From assembly GCA_031772625.1 (NCBI GenBank), contig CM062814.1, forward strand, positions 822,996,757 to 823,060,756: a DNA stretch of 64,000 nucleotides, written 5' to 3'. This document shows, in pieces, positions 35,216 through 45,287 of this stretch (the first letter of the stretch is position 1; each line of letters opens with the position of its first letter). This stretch comes from Pinus tabuliformis. Lineage: Eukaryota; Streptophyta; Pinopsida; Pinales; Pinaceae. The notes under the pieces are model-generated. The model saw only the letters and a program-made list of their open reading frames with translations. It did not search any database and was not told the origin of the DNA. The position numbers and the translations under genes were made by a program.

Positions 35216-35386
35216 GTTGGAAATGTACGTTGTTGGGTACACACCTTACAATTTGAGTTGTTTTAACTAGTAATATTATTTTGTATCTTTATTTTCTATT
35301 TTCTTAGATACAAAATAATATTATTAGTTAAAACAATTTAATTTGTAAGTTGTTTATTCAGCAAAAGTTGAGTGTATATTTCTAAC
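35216..35386. repeat. Foldback/MITE-like element with a 32-bp perfect-length stem
   Basis: Bases 35257-35288 are the reverse complement of 35306-35337 at 30 of 32 positions, leaving a 17-nt loop. The symmetry continues weakly outwards (CTTACAATTTGAG against its mirror). The ends GTTGGAAATGTAC (35216) and GTATATTTCTAAC (to 35386) are imperfect inverted repeats. A 171-bp non-coding element of this shape is typical of MITEs. No clear target duplication was seen. Confidence 0.65.
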
Positions 35387-35442
35387 ACTAGTATGTAGTT
35401 GTTTAGAGAAATTATATTAAATGGTCTTGTAATCTATGTAGA

Positions 35443-35780
35443 CATAAGTGGATCAAAGATCATTTCATGTATTCCTTTTAAAAGAGTTCTGGGTTGGTAG
35501 CTTGAGTGGTTGGGAGCATGGTTTGTTTTCTCATCCACCCAGGTTCAATTCCAAGGACATGTTTGGCCTCTTGTGACAAGGCTTGAAGAGTAGGCACTCC
35601 CACCTGTGTAATGTATCAACTCTTGCTAAGTCATAAGTGGATTAAAGCCACCCTATGTCCTCTTTTTTAAAAGAGTTTTGGGTTGGTTGCTTGTGTGGTT
35701 GGGAGCATAGTTTGTTTTCTCATCCACCCTGGTTCAATTCCAAGAACATGTTTGGCCTCTTGCTAAGTCATAAATTATTG
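35443..35780 (+). repeat. SINE-like tRNA-derived unit in tandem
   Basis: Two copies with a period of about 190 bp. Each carries an A-box-like stretch (TAGCTTGAGTGGTTGGG, about 35498-35514; TTGCTTGTGTGGTTGGG, about 35687-35703) and a perfect B-box GGTTCAATTCC (35542-35552 and 35731-35741), the two halves of a pol III promoter. Copy 1 continues with GCCTCTTGTGACAAGGC and GTAGGCACTCCCACC, as in plant SINEs, and ends in a T-run near 35663-35668. Copy 2 is shorter. They lie in the probable first intron or upstream region of the G3BP-like gene. Confidence 0.65.
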
Positions 35781-36067
35781 ATATATTTAACTTACATTGT
35801 TGATGTAGAATCTAGATTTGATTCTGAACCTTGTAAATTTTTTTAAATTACTCTCACCAATTCACCATGATTCAAACTTACTACATATATATAAATTATT
35901 TTGTATCTTCATGGATGTGGACATACTGTGCATTTGTAGGGCAATCTGCACATGTTTGTTTATGTAATTCGATAACTAGGCTTCATTATCATCCATAAGT
36001 AATTCAAAGGCAGTTGCATATTTTCTTATCCGTTTGGCTGTCATATGTTGTATTAATTTCATTTCAG

Positions 36068-36077
36068 TACAGGATAA
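36068..36077 (+). other. End of the 5' UTR, after a 3' splice site
   Basis: TTAATTTCATTTCAG ends at 36067, a good pyrimidine-rich acceptor. Only ten bases (TACAGGATAA) separate it from the ATG at 36078. This implies an intron in the 5' UTR. Confidence 0.6.
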
Positions 36078-38775
36078 ATGGCTGTTCAACAAGGCATAGC
36101 TCTGGTTCCTAATCCACAAATGGTATGTTTCAAATGGTACTGGTTAAATATATATTGTGCAATATATTGGTTCATTTTTAATGAAATCCTTATAATGCTA
36201 TTATGCGCTGCGTTGCCAGGTTGGGAATGCCTTTGTGGCCCAGTATTACAATGTTCTCCGTACTTCTCCTCAAATGGTACACAAATTTTATCAGGAATGC
36301 AGCTTACTTGGTCGGCCAGATGCAAATGGTCAAATGATCACAATAACTACTATGGAGGTAGGTAATCCAAATGGACACTTGAAGCTTGTATGGGGTATAG
36401 TGTTGGTATAAACTTGTTTCTTTGTTAATAAAATTTTATCTTTATAGGAGGTTTGTAAGAAGTATACATATTTGAGGGGACTGTCTATAGGATTAGTTAG
36501 GTACAGCTATGTTGTTAATTTACTTCTTATGCTTTCTGTTTATTAGGGTATCAATCAGCAGATTATGTCTCTGGACTACAGTGGGTTCAAGGCTGTGATA
36601 AAGACAGTTGATTCGCAAGAGTCTTATAACAATGGAGTACTGGTTCTAGTAACTGGGTCACTTACCTTTAAAAACAGTGGAGCACGCACGTTCACACAGT
36701 CCTTTTTCCTCGCTCCTCAGGAAAAGGGGTACTTTGTATTGAATGATATATTTGTGTACGTCGATGAAGAACCAGAACAACAAAAGCAAAATCTTGTGTT
36801 GATAAATGGCTATGCAGACCATGCAACTGAAGTACCTGTCCCAGAGCCAGGTAAAATGATCATATTGTATTTTGATTTTTAGACTTGCGACTGTCATTTC
36901 TAAAGCATTGTTTTGTGTATTTCTTTAAAGAATTTGCTTTAATTGTTCTATGTTTGATTGTTCCCTGTATAGTTGTCGGGTCTGAACCAGTAGCTGAGAA
37001 TGGTGTGATTGAGCCATCCATGACAGTGGTGGAGGAGCTTGTTGTTGAGGAGGAACATAATCACATGCAGGAGAGGGAAATCCCAGACGGTTCAGCTGAC
37101 AAGAAAGAATCAGCAATTGACCATCTTCCTGCTGCAGTTCACGATGAGGGGCCACCTGCTCGTGAAACTTCAGTTGTAATCCAAGATGCACCAAAAAAGT
37201 CTTATGCTTCAATTGTAAGTTCTATCCAATTTAAGGTTAAGCTGTCCAACCCTAGATTGTAAGATTGTCACTGAATATCTAATGGACACTTTTGGCTGTA
37301 AACAGGTTAAAGTAATGAAAGAAAATGCGGCTCTTAGTGTTGCAGTTCAGAAACCATCTCTTGCGAAGGTGGTACCAAGCGCTGAGCGTCAAGCAACTTA
37401 TTCCAGTCCACCTAAGGCATCTGCAAATGAGTCCTTGAGTTCCACTGCTGTCGATATGACAGATAACAGTGCTTCCCCTGAAGCAGAAGGTGTTAAATTT
37501 TGCGTATGGTTATTCTTTTGTATTTCAAGTCATCCTTTAATTCAATCTTTTGCTCTGTAATCAGTTTATCACTATACAACTACAAATTATTACGTGTAGG
37601 AAATGCGTGCTCTATTTATATCAAGCACTTGCCTGTGAATGTTACCCCTGCTCAAGTTGAGGAAGAATTCAAGAAGTTTGGGGCAATTAAGCCAAATGGG
37701 GTTCAAGTTAGGAGTAAGGTTTGGACACATACCTGGTTTTTGGTGTAAAAGAAATTTGTATTAGTTTTTATGCCATTGGTATCTCAAATTAATTGATGTT
37801 GTTTGCAGCAAGGAGGATTCTGTTTTGGTTTTGTTGAATTTGAAGAAGCAGCTTCAGTCCAAACTGCACTTCAGGTATTTTCTCTTTATGAAAAACAGTT
37901 AATATCAAGTGTAGTTGGACTGCACGTCCTCGCATGATTGTATTAGGTATTATGGGAATCTCTGGAGATGACTTCCCTCTTGATTGTACATGCAATTTGC
38001 TGCTTTGCATTCGCTTTTCGTTCTCCAACATGAATGCTTTTTCCCAAGTCTCAAACATGAATGTTGTCTGAATGAAGTGTGGTATTTATTTTGACTGTCT
38101 TCTAGGATTTTTCTTACCAAATCTCAATGTTCTTCGCTCAGTTTGCAGGTCTCTTTTAGCATGATGCCATATTCATTAGCTTGGCTATAGTAGAAGTTTT
38201 TGGATATTACATAATTAAGCGGTTGTTATAAATGTTGTTTATGTTCCATAATTTGTTGTTAATTGTTATTGCTCATGATTTTACTATTTAGGCATCTCCA
38301 ATTACAATTAATGGGCGGCAAGCATTTGTTGAGGAGAAGAAGACCACATCTAGCACTAGAGGTAGTCAACCTATAAACATTTGTTAAGGTTGATACTTTT
38401 GATCAGTCTGCGTTATTTGTGAAGTATCTGTTACATCGTTCCTGTGTTGCAGCCACTCGTGGACGGCCTTTTCCTGCTAGAGGGGGCTTCAGAAATGATG
38501 GAATAAGGGTACGTGGGGCCTATGCTGGTCGGGGAAATGGAAGAACTGATTTTGCGAATGGGGCATATGGTGGTCGGGGAAATGGAAGAGCTGATTTTGT
38601 GAACAGGGCCGATCTGGGAAACAGAGCTCGAGGTTCTTTCTCTGGGCGTGCTGTTTGGTTTTCTGATGCTCCCGAAGGATACCAAAGGGATCACATTCGA
38701 AATGTTGGGAGAGGCACTCAGCGAGGTGGTATGATGGCAAGCAATGGGCCCAGGATGGGATCTGTTGCTGCATGA
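36078..38775 (+). CDS. G3BP-like protein: NTF2-like domain, RRM and Gly/Arg-rich tail (nine coding exons)
   Basis: Coding exons 36078-36122, 36220-36357, 36547-36850, 36973-37214, 37306-37489, 37600-37718, 37809-37874, 38292-38361 and 38453-38775. All introns are GT/AG and phases agree; they total 1491 nt, 496 residues plus TGA. Residues 16-137 form an NTF2-like domain (VGNAFVAQYYNVLR, YQECSLLGRPD, FFLAPQEKGYFVLND). An acidic linker carries the plant G3BP motif KKSYASIV (about 237-244). An RRM spans about 308-385 with RNP2 SIYIKHL and RNP1-like GGFCFGFVEF. The tail is Gly/Arg-rich with a duplicated 15-residue unit. The family binds RNA and acts in cytoplasmic stress granules. The frame is clean throughout, unlike all its neighbours, so this is very probably an active gene. 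Confidence 0.95.
38515..38604 (+). repeat. In-frame 45-bp tandem duplication within the RGG tail
   Basis: GAYAGRGNGRTDFAN is followed directly by GAYGGRGNGRADFVN, that is 38515-38559 and 38560-38604. The nucleotide units differ at a handful of positions. It lengthens the RNA-binding, methylatable Gly/Arg region by 15 residues. Confidence 0.9.
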
Positions 38776-40499
38776 CATCTAGGACAACAACTTGGTTGAC
38801 TTGTTTGTCTAGACTTGGGTTGTTCATTAAAACCATTCAGGAGCTTAAAGTTCAATTTTGATAGAATTGTTATATTCTTTTAAGCAATCTTCCATGGGGG
38901 GGGTTGAATAACCAATAGTTTGGCAGGATTTCATAAATGCAAACCATTTTGGATCAGATTTTCTGATTTTTTATCGGATTTGTTCAAATTAATAGTAGAA
39001 ACTGTGAGGAGGTGGCCATTCATTGCCTCTTAGAGTCTGCTACTGAAAAGCAGCGATGAGTTTATAAACTACATGTTATTTGTAGCTGGAAGTACAGCCG
39101 TTTTTGTAAAAAATTATAAGCTGTTAGAGTCTCTAAAATAATTTTTGTTAGAGTTACTTTTTCCTGTAATTTAGTTGGTTTCAAACTTTCAGGTGTCCAT
39201 CAGCTTAGTTTCTTGGAGAGTTGTGTTTATTTGACATTTATGTCTTTACTAATAATAATGGTTTCCATCATTGCAACTGAACCAATTTTTTTTTGTCAGT
39301 TATGGCAACGGGACCTATGTCTGCAGTTTGTAGTAAGCTTGATGGTCGCAACATTATATCATATTTAGACCTGTTAAGAAATCATTTCCTTGTTAATTTG
39401 ATGAAGCTGCATTATCACCGCGAAGGTTTTAAATCGAAAAGACTCTCACATAAGTTTGTGCCGTTCTCTTCAAAGTTTGTGAGGGGGGCTGACATAGGTA
39501 ACGGTTTGCTCTGTGAGTTCGCATGAATTTTTTGGATGGGAGCTGGATTGAATTTCTGTATTTACTAAGATTAATAATGAGAGCTGGATCGATTTCTATA
39601 TTTATTTATGTTTAGTATTGCCCAAGCAGTCCAGCTTAGTGCATTGAACTGATCAAGAGCAGATTGATTACCTAACACCATAAGAACTTTAAAAGTGAGG
39701 TTCAGGGATTGTTATAGATTAGGGTGGAATTCACCGTCTTTGATGCCCGTTTGTTTCAACAAACGTTGTACAGTCGATCTTAATAACTTGAAATGCAAAT
39801 TTCTGGCGAGTACACTCTAAGTTGCATCGAAAGACATTTTCTCATGTAGTGTAATTGTTTTATGTTTTAAAATTGTTTTATTGTTTAATGTTTTAAAAGT
39901 CTCTGGTGATGTAAATTTTTGGAAAAGCCATTTTTTTTAAAAGTGCGAAATCTATTTATATATTTAAAAACATATTTTACATAACAAAAAAATATAATCT
40001 AACCAAAAATTATTTAACGAAATTCATTTCTATAATTTTTTGTTTACCAAATTCCTCGTTATACATGAATTAGTGATATGTTCGAAACCTTTATTCAATT
40101 TGTTACCTAGAAGGTTTGATGATTATTTAACAAAGATGTATGTAATAATTTTTTCATCAATTGCTTGAATATGCAGAAATATATTTGCTAGGAATTTTAA
40201 ATTTTGTTTCACCAAATTTCTTTTTATAATTTTTTTATACATGAATTAGTAATGGTGAGAACCTTTACTGGATAGAAAGTTGATGATTATTTAACAACGA
40301 TGTATGTAATACTTTTTTCAATGAATGGTTACCATTCATATGCAGAATTTTGAAAAATATTAAATTATGTTTTTAAAAAGTTGTTTAAATAATTTGTATG
40401 GAAAGTTATATCATATAAGGATTATAAGTGATTTTTAAAATAAAAATGGTTAAATAATTTATATTCAAGATTATTATGTTGAGAAGTTTTTTACAATCC
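38776..40499. other. 3' flank of the G3BP-like gene, then AT-rich DNA
   Basis: The first several hundred bases are probably 3' UTR; no canonical AATAAA stands out near the stop, and the cleavage site is not determined. An open frame at 39293-39526 (+) has no domain and starts inside a T-run. From about 39850 the DNA becomes very AT-rich, with loosely repeated phrases (GATTATTTAACAAAGATGTATGTAAT near 40121 and 40283). Confidence 0.45.
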
Positions 40500-41109
40500 A
40501 GTATAAGAGTAATATGTAGATGTAATGTAAAAAGTTTGTAAATATTTTTACATGTTAATTTAATATATTGAATTTATATTAATATGTCCAATTTATAATA
40601 GGTAAAATGGTAAACATTTACATGTCCATTAAAATTAATATATAGTTTAAGGGAGATGTTGTAGTGTCTATAAAAAAATAGAATTAATAAAAATAATAAA
40701 ATTCAATTTTAGTACATTGTAATTTTGTTTTTATTAATAAATTATAAATAGTTTTTTAGATAAAAAAATCATAATATACATATTACATTAAAATATATAA
40801 GTAGCAACAATAAGTTAAGATCCATTTTACCTTATAAAATAGAATAATGATTATGTAATCATATTTAAATTTAATTAATAAGCACATAAACTTACAATAT
40901 AACAATATGTTTAACCATGGATATTTACGTCTACTTTGCCATAGATACTATTAATTTGTAAGTAGGCTTTGTTACAATACCATTGCTCATCAATACAACA
41001 TGTCCAAAAACCATTTCTCATTTCACACTCAAAATATTTTATTTGAATTTATTTTTATAACATTTTTTATTAAATTAAAAAAATATATTATAATTACTTT
41101 TAAGATATA

Positions 41110-41500
41110 TCTAAACGTCATCACATGAAAATATATATGATATAAATAGTAGTTATAAATTAAAATCCATTTCACCATATGAATTAAAAAAATGATTTTG
41201 TAACCATATTTAAATTTCATTAATAAGCACAAAAAACCATCAATATTTACAATATGACAAATTTTTTAACCATGAATATTCACCATCACTTTACCATGGG
41301 CTAATATGATGACTCATCAATACCACATGCACACAAACCATCTCTCATTTCACAATCAAAATAATACTTATAATTAACAAGACTTTTCACCATGAATACT
41401 CACCCCACTTTACCATGGATATTATTAACCATACCATACCATGGTCCATCAATACCACATGCCCAAAATCCATCTCTCATTTCACAATCAAAATATTTTA
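41110..41500. repeat. Two further direct copies of the arm's inner part
   Basis: The phrases TTTAACCATGAATATTCACC, ACTTTACCATGG, CATCAATACCACATGC and CATCTCTCATTTCACAATCAA occur at about 41265-41360 and again at 41388-41490. They repeat the inner end of the left arm (near 40910-41030). The arm has therefore been copied in direct orientation at least twice inside the element. Confidence 0.65.
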
Positions 41501-41639
41501 TAAATATATATTTTTTTTTAATCTTCTTTTATTACATTTTTGGGCCAAGAGACATTTTCTATCCCAGTATGGAAGAGTTGAAGTAATGTCTAGTTATATT
41601 ATGCTATCTAAACATTTTGGCCAGGTCAAATTACATGAA

Positions 41640-42000
41640 AATAAAAAATAATATTATTAATTAAAACATTTTGATTCATTGAAAGTATATAAAGGTAAAA
41701 AGGAGTTGTTTTAGTGCGACTTTTTGGACTAATTTAAGGTGAAATTTTGATTTATGTTATTTAAATTGGTTTTTGACTGTATATAACCCTTTTTTGGACT
41801 AATTTGAGTCGAAATTTTGATTTGTGTTATTTAAATTGGTTTTTGATTGTATATAACCCTTAGCCAATTTCGATTGTGTAGGGGTTATCCATCAAGCTTG
41901 TGATTTAAATAAATTCTTGCTGGGTTTTAGAGAGAAATTAGACTGGAAAAACCCGCAGGGAACTTCGATTGGGGTTACCCATCAAGCTTGTGATTTAAAT
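41640..42000. repeat. 70-bp tandem pair and related dispersed repeat
   Basis: TTTTTGGACTAATTTRAG begins at 41721 and 41791, giving two 70-bp units that differ at about six positions. Just after, the phrase CATCAAGCTTGTGATTTAAA occurs at about 41890 and 41981. The whole block resembles 29560-29720 (GCGACTTTTTG, GTGAAATCTTGATTTG, AACTTGTGATTTCAACGAAT). Confidence 0.75.
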
Positions 42001-42840
42001 AAATTCCTGTCAGATTATTAATGATTAAACCATCCTAGATCCATAACTCACCATCCTAATCCATAACTCCCGATATACCCAGCTTGAGAGGGATGGGAAT
42101 TGTTAATTATAATTTTGTGGTACTATTTTGTTTGAATTTAAAATTTTGGTAATTATTGTTTTAAAATATTAATTTAGATTGTCATATTTAATAAGGGGCT
42201 ATTATAAAATCAACTTAGATCCATCCATCTTAACTCCGGATCTATCAAGAGCAGAGATGTATCAAATCTCTCAAGGTGCAAACCCCTTTTATGCAAAACT
42301 TGAAAAAATGTTTGCACCTCTAGAAATTTGATCCCTTTAATTTTATATTTTGGGCATGTTGTATTGACAAGCCATGGTCTTGGCCTATGGTATTGTAACA
42401 AAGCTTATTTACAAGTGGACATGAATATCCATGATTAACCATATTGTTATATTGTAAGTTTATGTGCCTTATTAATTAAATTTAAATATGGTTACATAAT
42501 CATTATTTTATTTATAAGGTAAAATTGATTTTAACTTATTGTTGCCACTTATATATTTTAATGTAATATGTATATTATGATTTTTTTTAATCTAAAAAAT
42601 TATTAGTAATTTTGTTAATAAAAACAAAATCACAATGTAACAAATTTGAATTTTATTATTTTTATTACTTTTAACTTTTTACTCATACTACAACATCTAC
42701 CTTGGGCTCTATATTAATTTTAACCGACATGTAAATGCTTACCAACTTATTAATATAAATTCAACATATTAAGCTGACATGTAAAAATGTTTACAAACTT
42801 TCTTACATTACATCTACACATTACCCCTATATTAAGCTGT

Positions 42841-43080
42841 AAAGGGCCTCTTGACACAATAAACATATTTTTATATTGTAAGTTTACGTGTTTATTAATT
42901 AAATTTAAATATGGTTACATAATCATTATTCTATTTTATAAGTTAAAATGAATCTGAACTTATTGTTGCTATATTATGATTTTTTTTAATCTAAAAAATT
43001 ATTCATAATTTTATTAATAAAACAAAACTACAATAATAAACATGTAAATGTTTACCAATATATTAATATAAATTCAACAT
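42841..43080. repeat. Extra inverted copy of the arm
   Basis: From about 42860 the right-arm wording is repeated in the same orientation (TATTGTAAGTTTACGTG, ATTAAATTTAAATATGGTTA, CTTATTGTTGC, ATGATTTTTTTTAATCTAAA) with deletions. It is a second, shorter copy lying outside the right arm. Confidence 0.6.
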
Positions 43081-43440
43081 ATCCCTATACTGGCCATAGA
43101 ACACAATAAGTTTGATTATAAATACAACTTGTAATATAAATAATAATTTTTTAAAAATGTATATTTTTGAATAATAACTATTTGCAAAATGAAAACAGAA
43201 AACTATATATAATTTATAAACATTAAATGTTTATAAATAATTTAATGACCAAAACTAACATTTACACATTACCCTATATTAAACTGTAAAATACAATAAG
43301 ATTTATGGTAAATACAACTTATAATATAAATAATAATTTTTTAGAATGGATATCTTTTGAATAATGACTATTTGCAAAATGAAAACAAAAAACTATATAT
43401 AATGAATAAACATTAAATAATTTTATGACGAAAACTAATA
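43081..43440. repeat. Tandem duplication, about 180 bp unit
   Basis: Both units contain AATACAACTTRTAATATAAA, TAATAATTTTTTA, GACTATTTGCAAAATGAAAA and AACTATATATAAT. The first lies at about 43110-43260, the second at about 43290-43440. Non-coding. Confidence 0.75.
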
Positions 43441-44921
43441 TTTTCAACTAAATTAAAAGAAATCAAATTGCAAACATATCTATTAAGATTATAATTTGTT
43501 TACTTGAAAGTCTATAGATAAATATATAAATAACCTATATTAATACACATTACACAACTACACTTGTGGATTGTTTCATAGGAGCTATAAAGAGGGAATT
43601 CTCGCTTATGTTTAAGAGTATAAACTTAGATTTAAAAAAAAAAAAACACACACAAAAAACAAAAACATTCAATTAATGTATAGAGTTACTTGTTAAATTA
43701 CATTTCCATTTTTTTTTTTTTTAAAACAGGGCATTCTCGACCTCATATTGATTGTATACAAAATCGAAGTAAATGATCCAAACACCCTGTGTAAACTTTG
43801 TGTTCTAAATGTCACGTGACATGTATGTAGAAGTAAATTGATTATGATTTTAGGTAGAAAATCTAAAGTGGAAAATTGAAGTTGAGAAAGATGAATATAC
43901 TCATGTTTTACGTATAAGTAGGGAAACAACACATGTATGAAGAAGACTTTGATGGATGGATGATTGCGATGCTTTAAATTGTTTTCTGTTAAAGCCTTTC
44001 ATAATTAAAAAAAAGCCTATCAATGTAATAAACAAATAAATAATAAAAGCAAATCACTGCACACTCAATATTTTTGATTAAATAATAACTAATGACTACT
44101 CACTCACCGTGAGTTAACTTAGTTGATTGGAATAAACAAGGTGGGCATGGAAACAAATTGCCTTGAATAAGTGAATGGATGGATAGAGTTCCTTTTACCT
44201 CTCTTGTTTAGTGGTGGGTGGAGGGGTACACGGTGAATCTCATGTAACCCAAATGAGTGTAGACTCATGTGTGATTTGGTGTAAAGGGAGTAGGGGCAAT
44301 AATAGATGACGACTTGATATTTTTTTTAGTTCATTTTTTACGTTCATGTGTGTTTATTATTGTGTTTGAATGGACTATATCACTGTGAATGGGTGAGGCA
44401 TTTTAGATGGGTGATTAGTAAACCACACACATTTGGTGAAATTCAATTTTTTTGTTCGCTGTATTTGCCAATAATTTTTTTGAAAAAAATCGCTTTAGTG
44501 TTTAATCTTTTGGTCAAAGAGTCGAGTGTATCATTAATAAGTGTAGAGTGCATATGACATTGTTGCGAGCTTTATTATTTTGTAGAACTCTTGGACTACT
44601 ACTCTCGGAGGATCTCAAAACTTACATTGGTTGGTGAATTCACTTGATAGATTCTTGGGTGAAGGTCAGCATGGGGTGAGCTATTAATTGTATCTCTACA
44701 ACTAGGAGACATATAATTTGTGCACCTCTGGTGTCATCTTAAACTACATCCATTGAGTGCTTCCCTTAAGTTTATCCTTCACATTTTCATTTTGTATTTG
44801 AAATGTAATTTATAACTTTTGATAAAGCAATTTCCTATGGAATACATTGTATTTGATAAGAGGGTTGGATAATCTTGGTTACTATGTTCAACTTCTCTTT
44901 GTTGATGATTGGTTCTTCAAT
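43441..44921. other. No gene seen
   Basis: AT-rich flank with A- and T-runs (43631-43643, 43711-43722). The short frames at 43693-43932 (-) and 44348-44557 (+) have no recognisable domain. The right end is the pre-insertion target of the chromovirus. Confidence 0.45.
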
Positions 44922-44926
44922 GACAT

Positions 44927-45258
44927 TGTTAGGAAACTAGTTCACAAAAAGATAGAAAAGATAGATCAACGCCTTAGAATTCAGCCTCTTCGAGTGGGCA
45001 ACCTCCTTTACATTACACAAGTGAACAATTCTTGGATGATACAAATGATTAAACCTCCCTTCTATATATAGGAGTCTAAGGGATCACAATATAATCAAGC
45101 CGACATAACAATAATAACATAAGGGCACAAAAATAACAATAGTGGGTTCTATGGGGCATACTAATAACAATATGGGGACAATAGGGGCACAATAATAACA
45201 ATAAGGGATACAATGACAATAGTAATGGGGGAATCACTAGTATTATAGGGGCCTAACA
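44927..45258 (-). repeat. Chromovirus 3' LTR
   Basis: Begins TGTTAGG and ends CCTAACA on the plus strand (7-bp terminal inverted repeat). It carries a palindromic TATATATA at 45063-45070 as probable promoter. On the minus strand it directly follows the purine tract GGAAGGAGAAGGGCA. Confidence 0.95.
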
Positions 45259-45274
45259 TGCCCTTCTCCTTCCG
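45259..45274 (-). other. Chromovirus polypurine tract
   Basis: The minus strand reads CGGAAGGAGAAGGGCA, ending at the first base of the 3' LTR. This is the primer for plus-strand DNA synthesis. Confidence 0.85.
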
Positions 45275-45287
45275 AAAAGCGTTGTTC

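Larger units (their letters stand above)
40500..42840. mobile_element. AT-rich element with about 0.5-kb terminal inverted repeats
   Basis: Left arm 40500-41010 and right arm 42350-42840 are inverted copies at roughly 80-85 % by eye. Shared landmarks are ATGTAGATGTAATGTAA, TTTACATGTC, AGATGTTGTAGT, CATAATATACATATTACATT, CAACAATAAGTTAA, TAAGCACATAAACTTACAAT and TTTGTTACAATACCAT. No transposase is encoded in the 1.3 kb between. The form fits a non-autonomous Mutator-like or foldback transposon, but neither end sequence nor a target duplication is established. Confidence 0.6.

Noticed and set aside
39293-39526. 77-codon frame after the G3BP-like gene, considered as an extra exon or small gene
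   Set aside because: It begins in a T-run, has no recognisable domain and follows a clear stop codon of the gene; more likely 3' flank.
44847-45071. 74-codon frame crossing the left border of the chromovirus
   Set aside because: It fuses host flank with LTR sequence and crosses the target duplication, so it cannot be an old gene.
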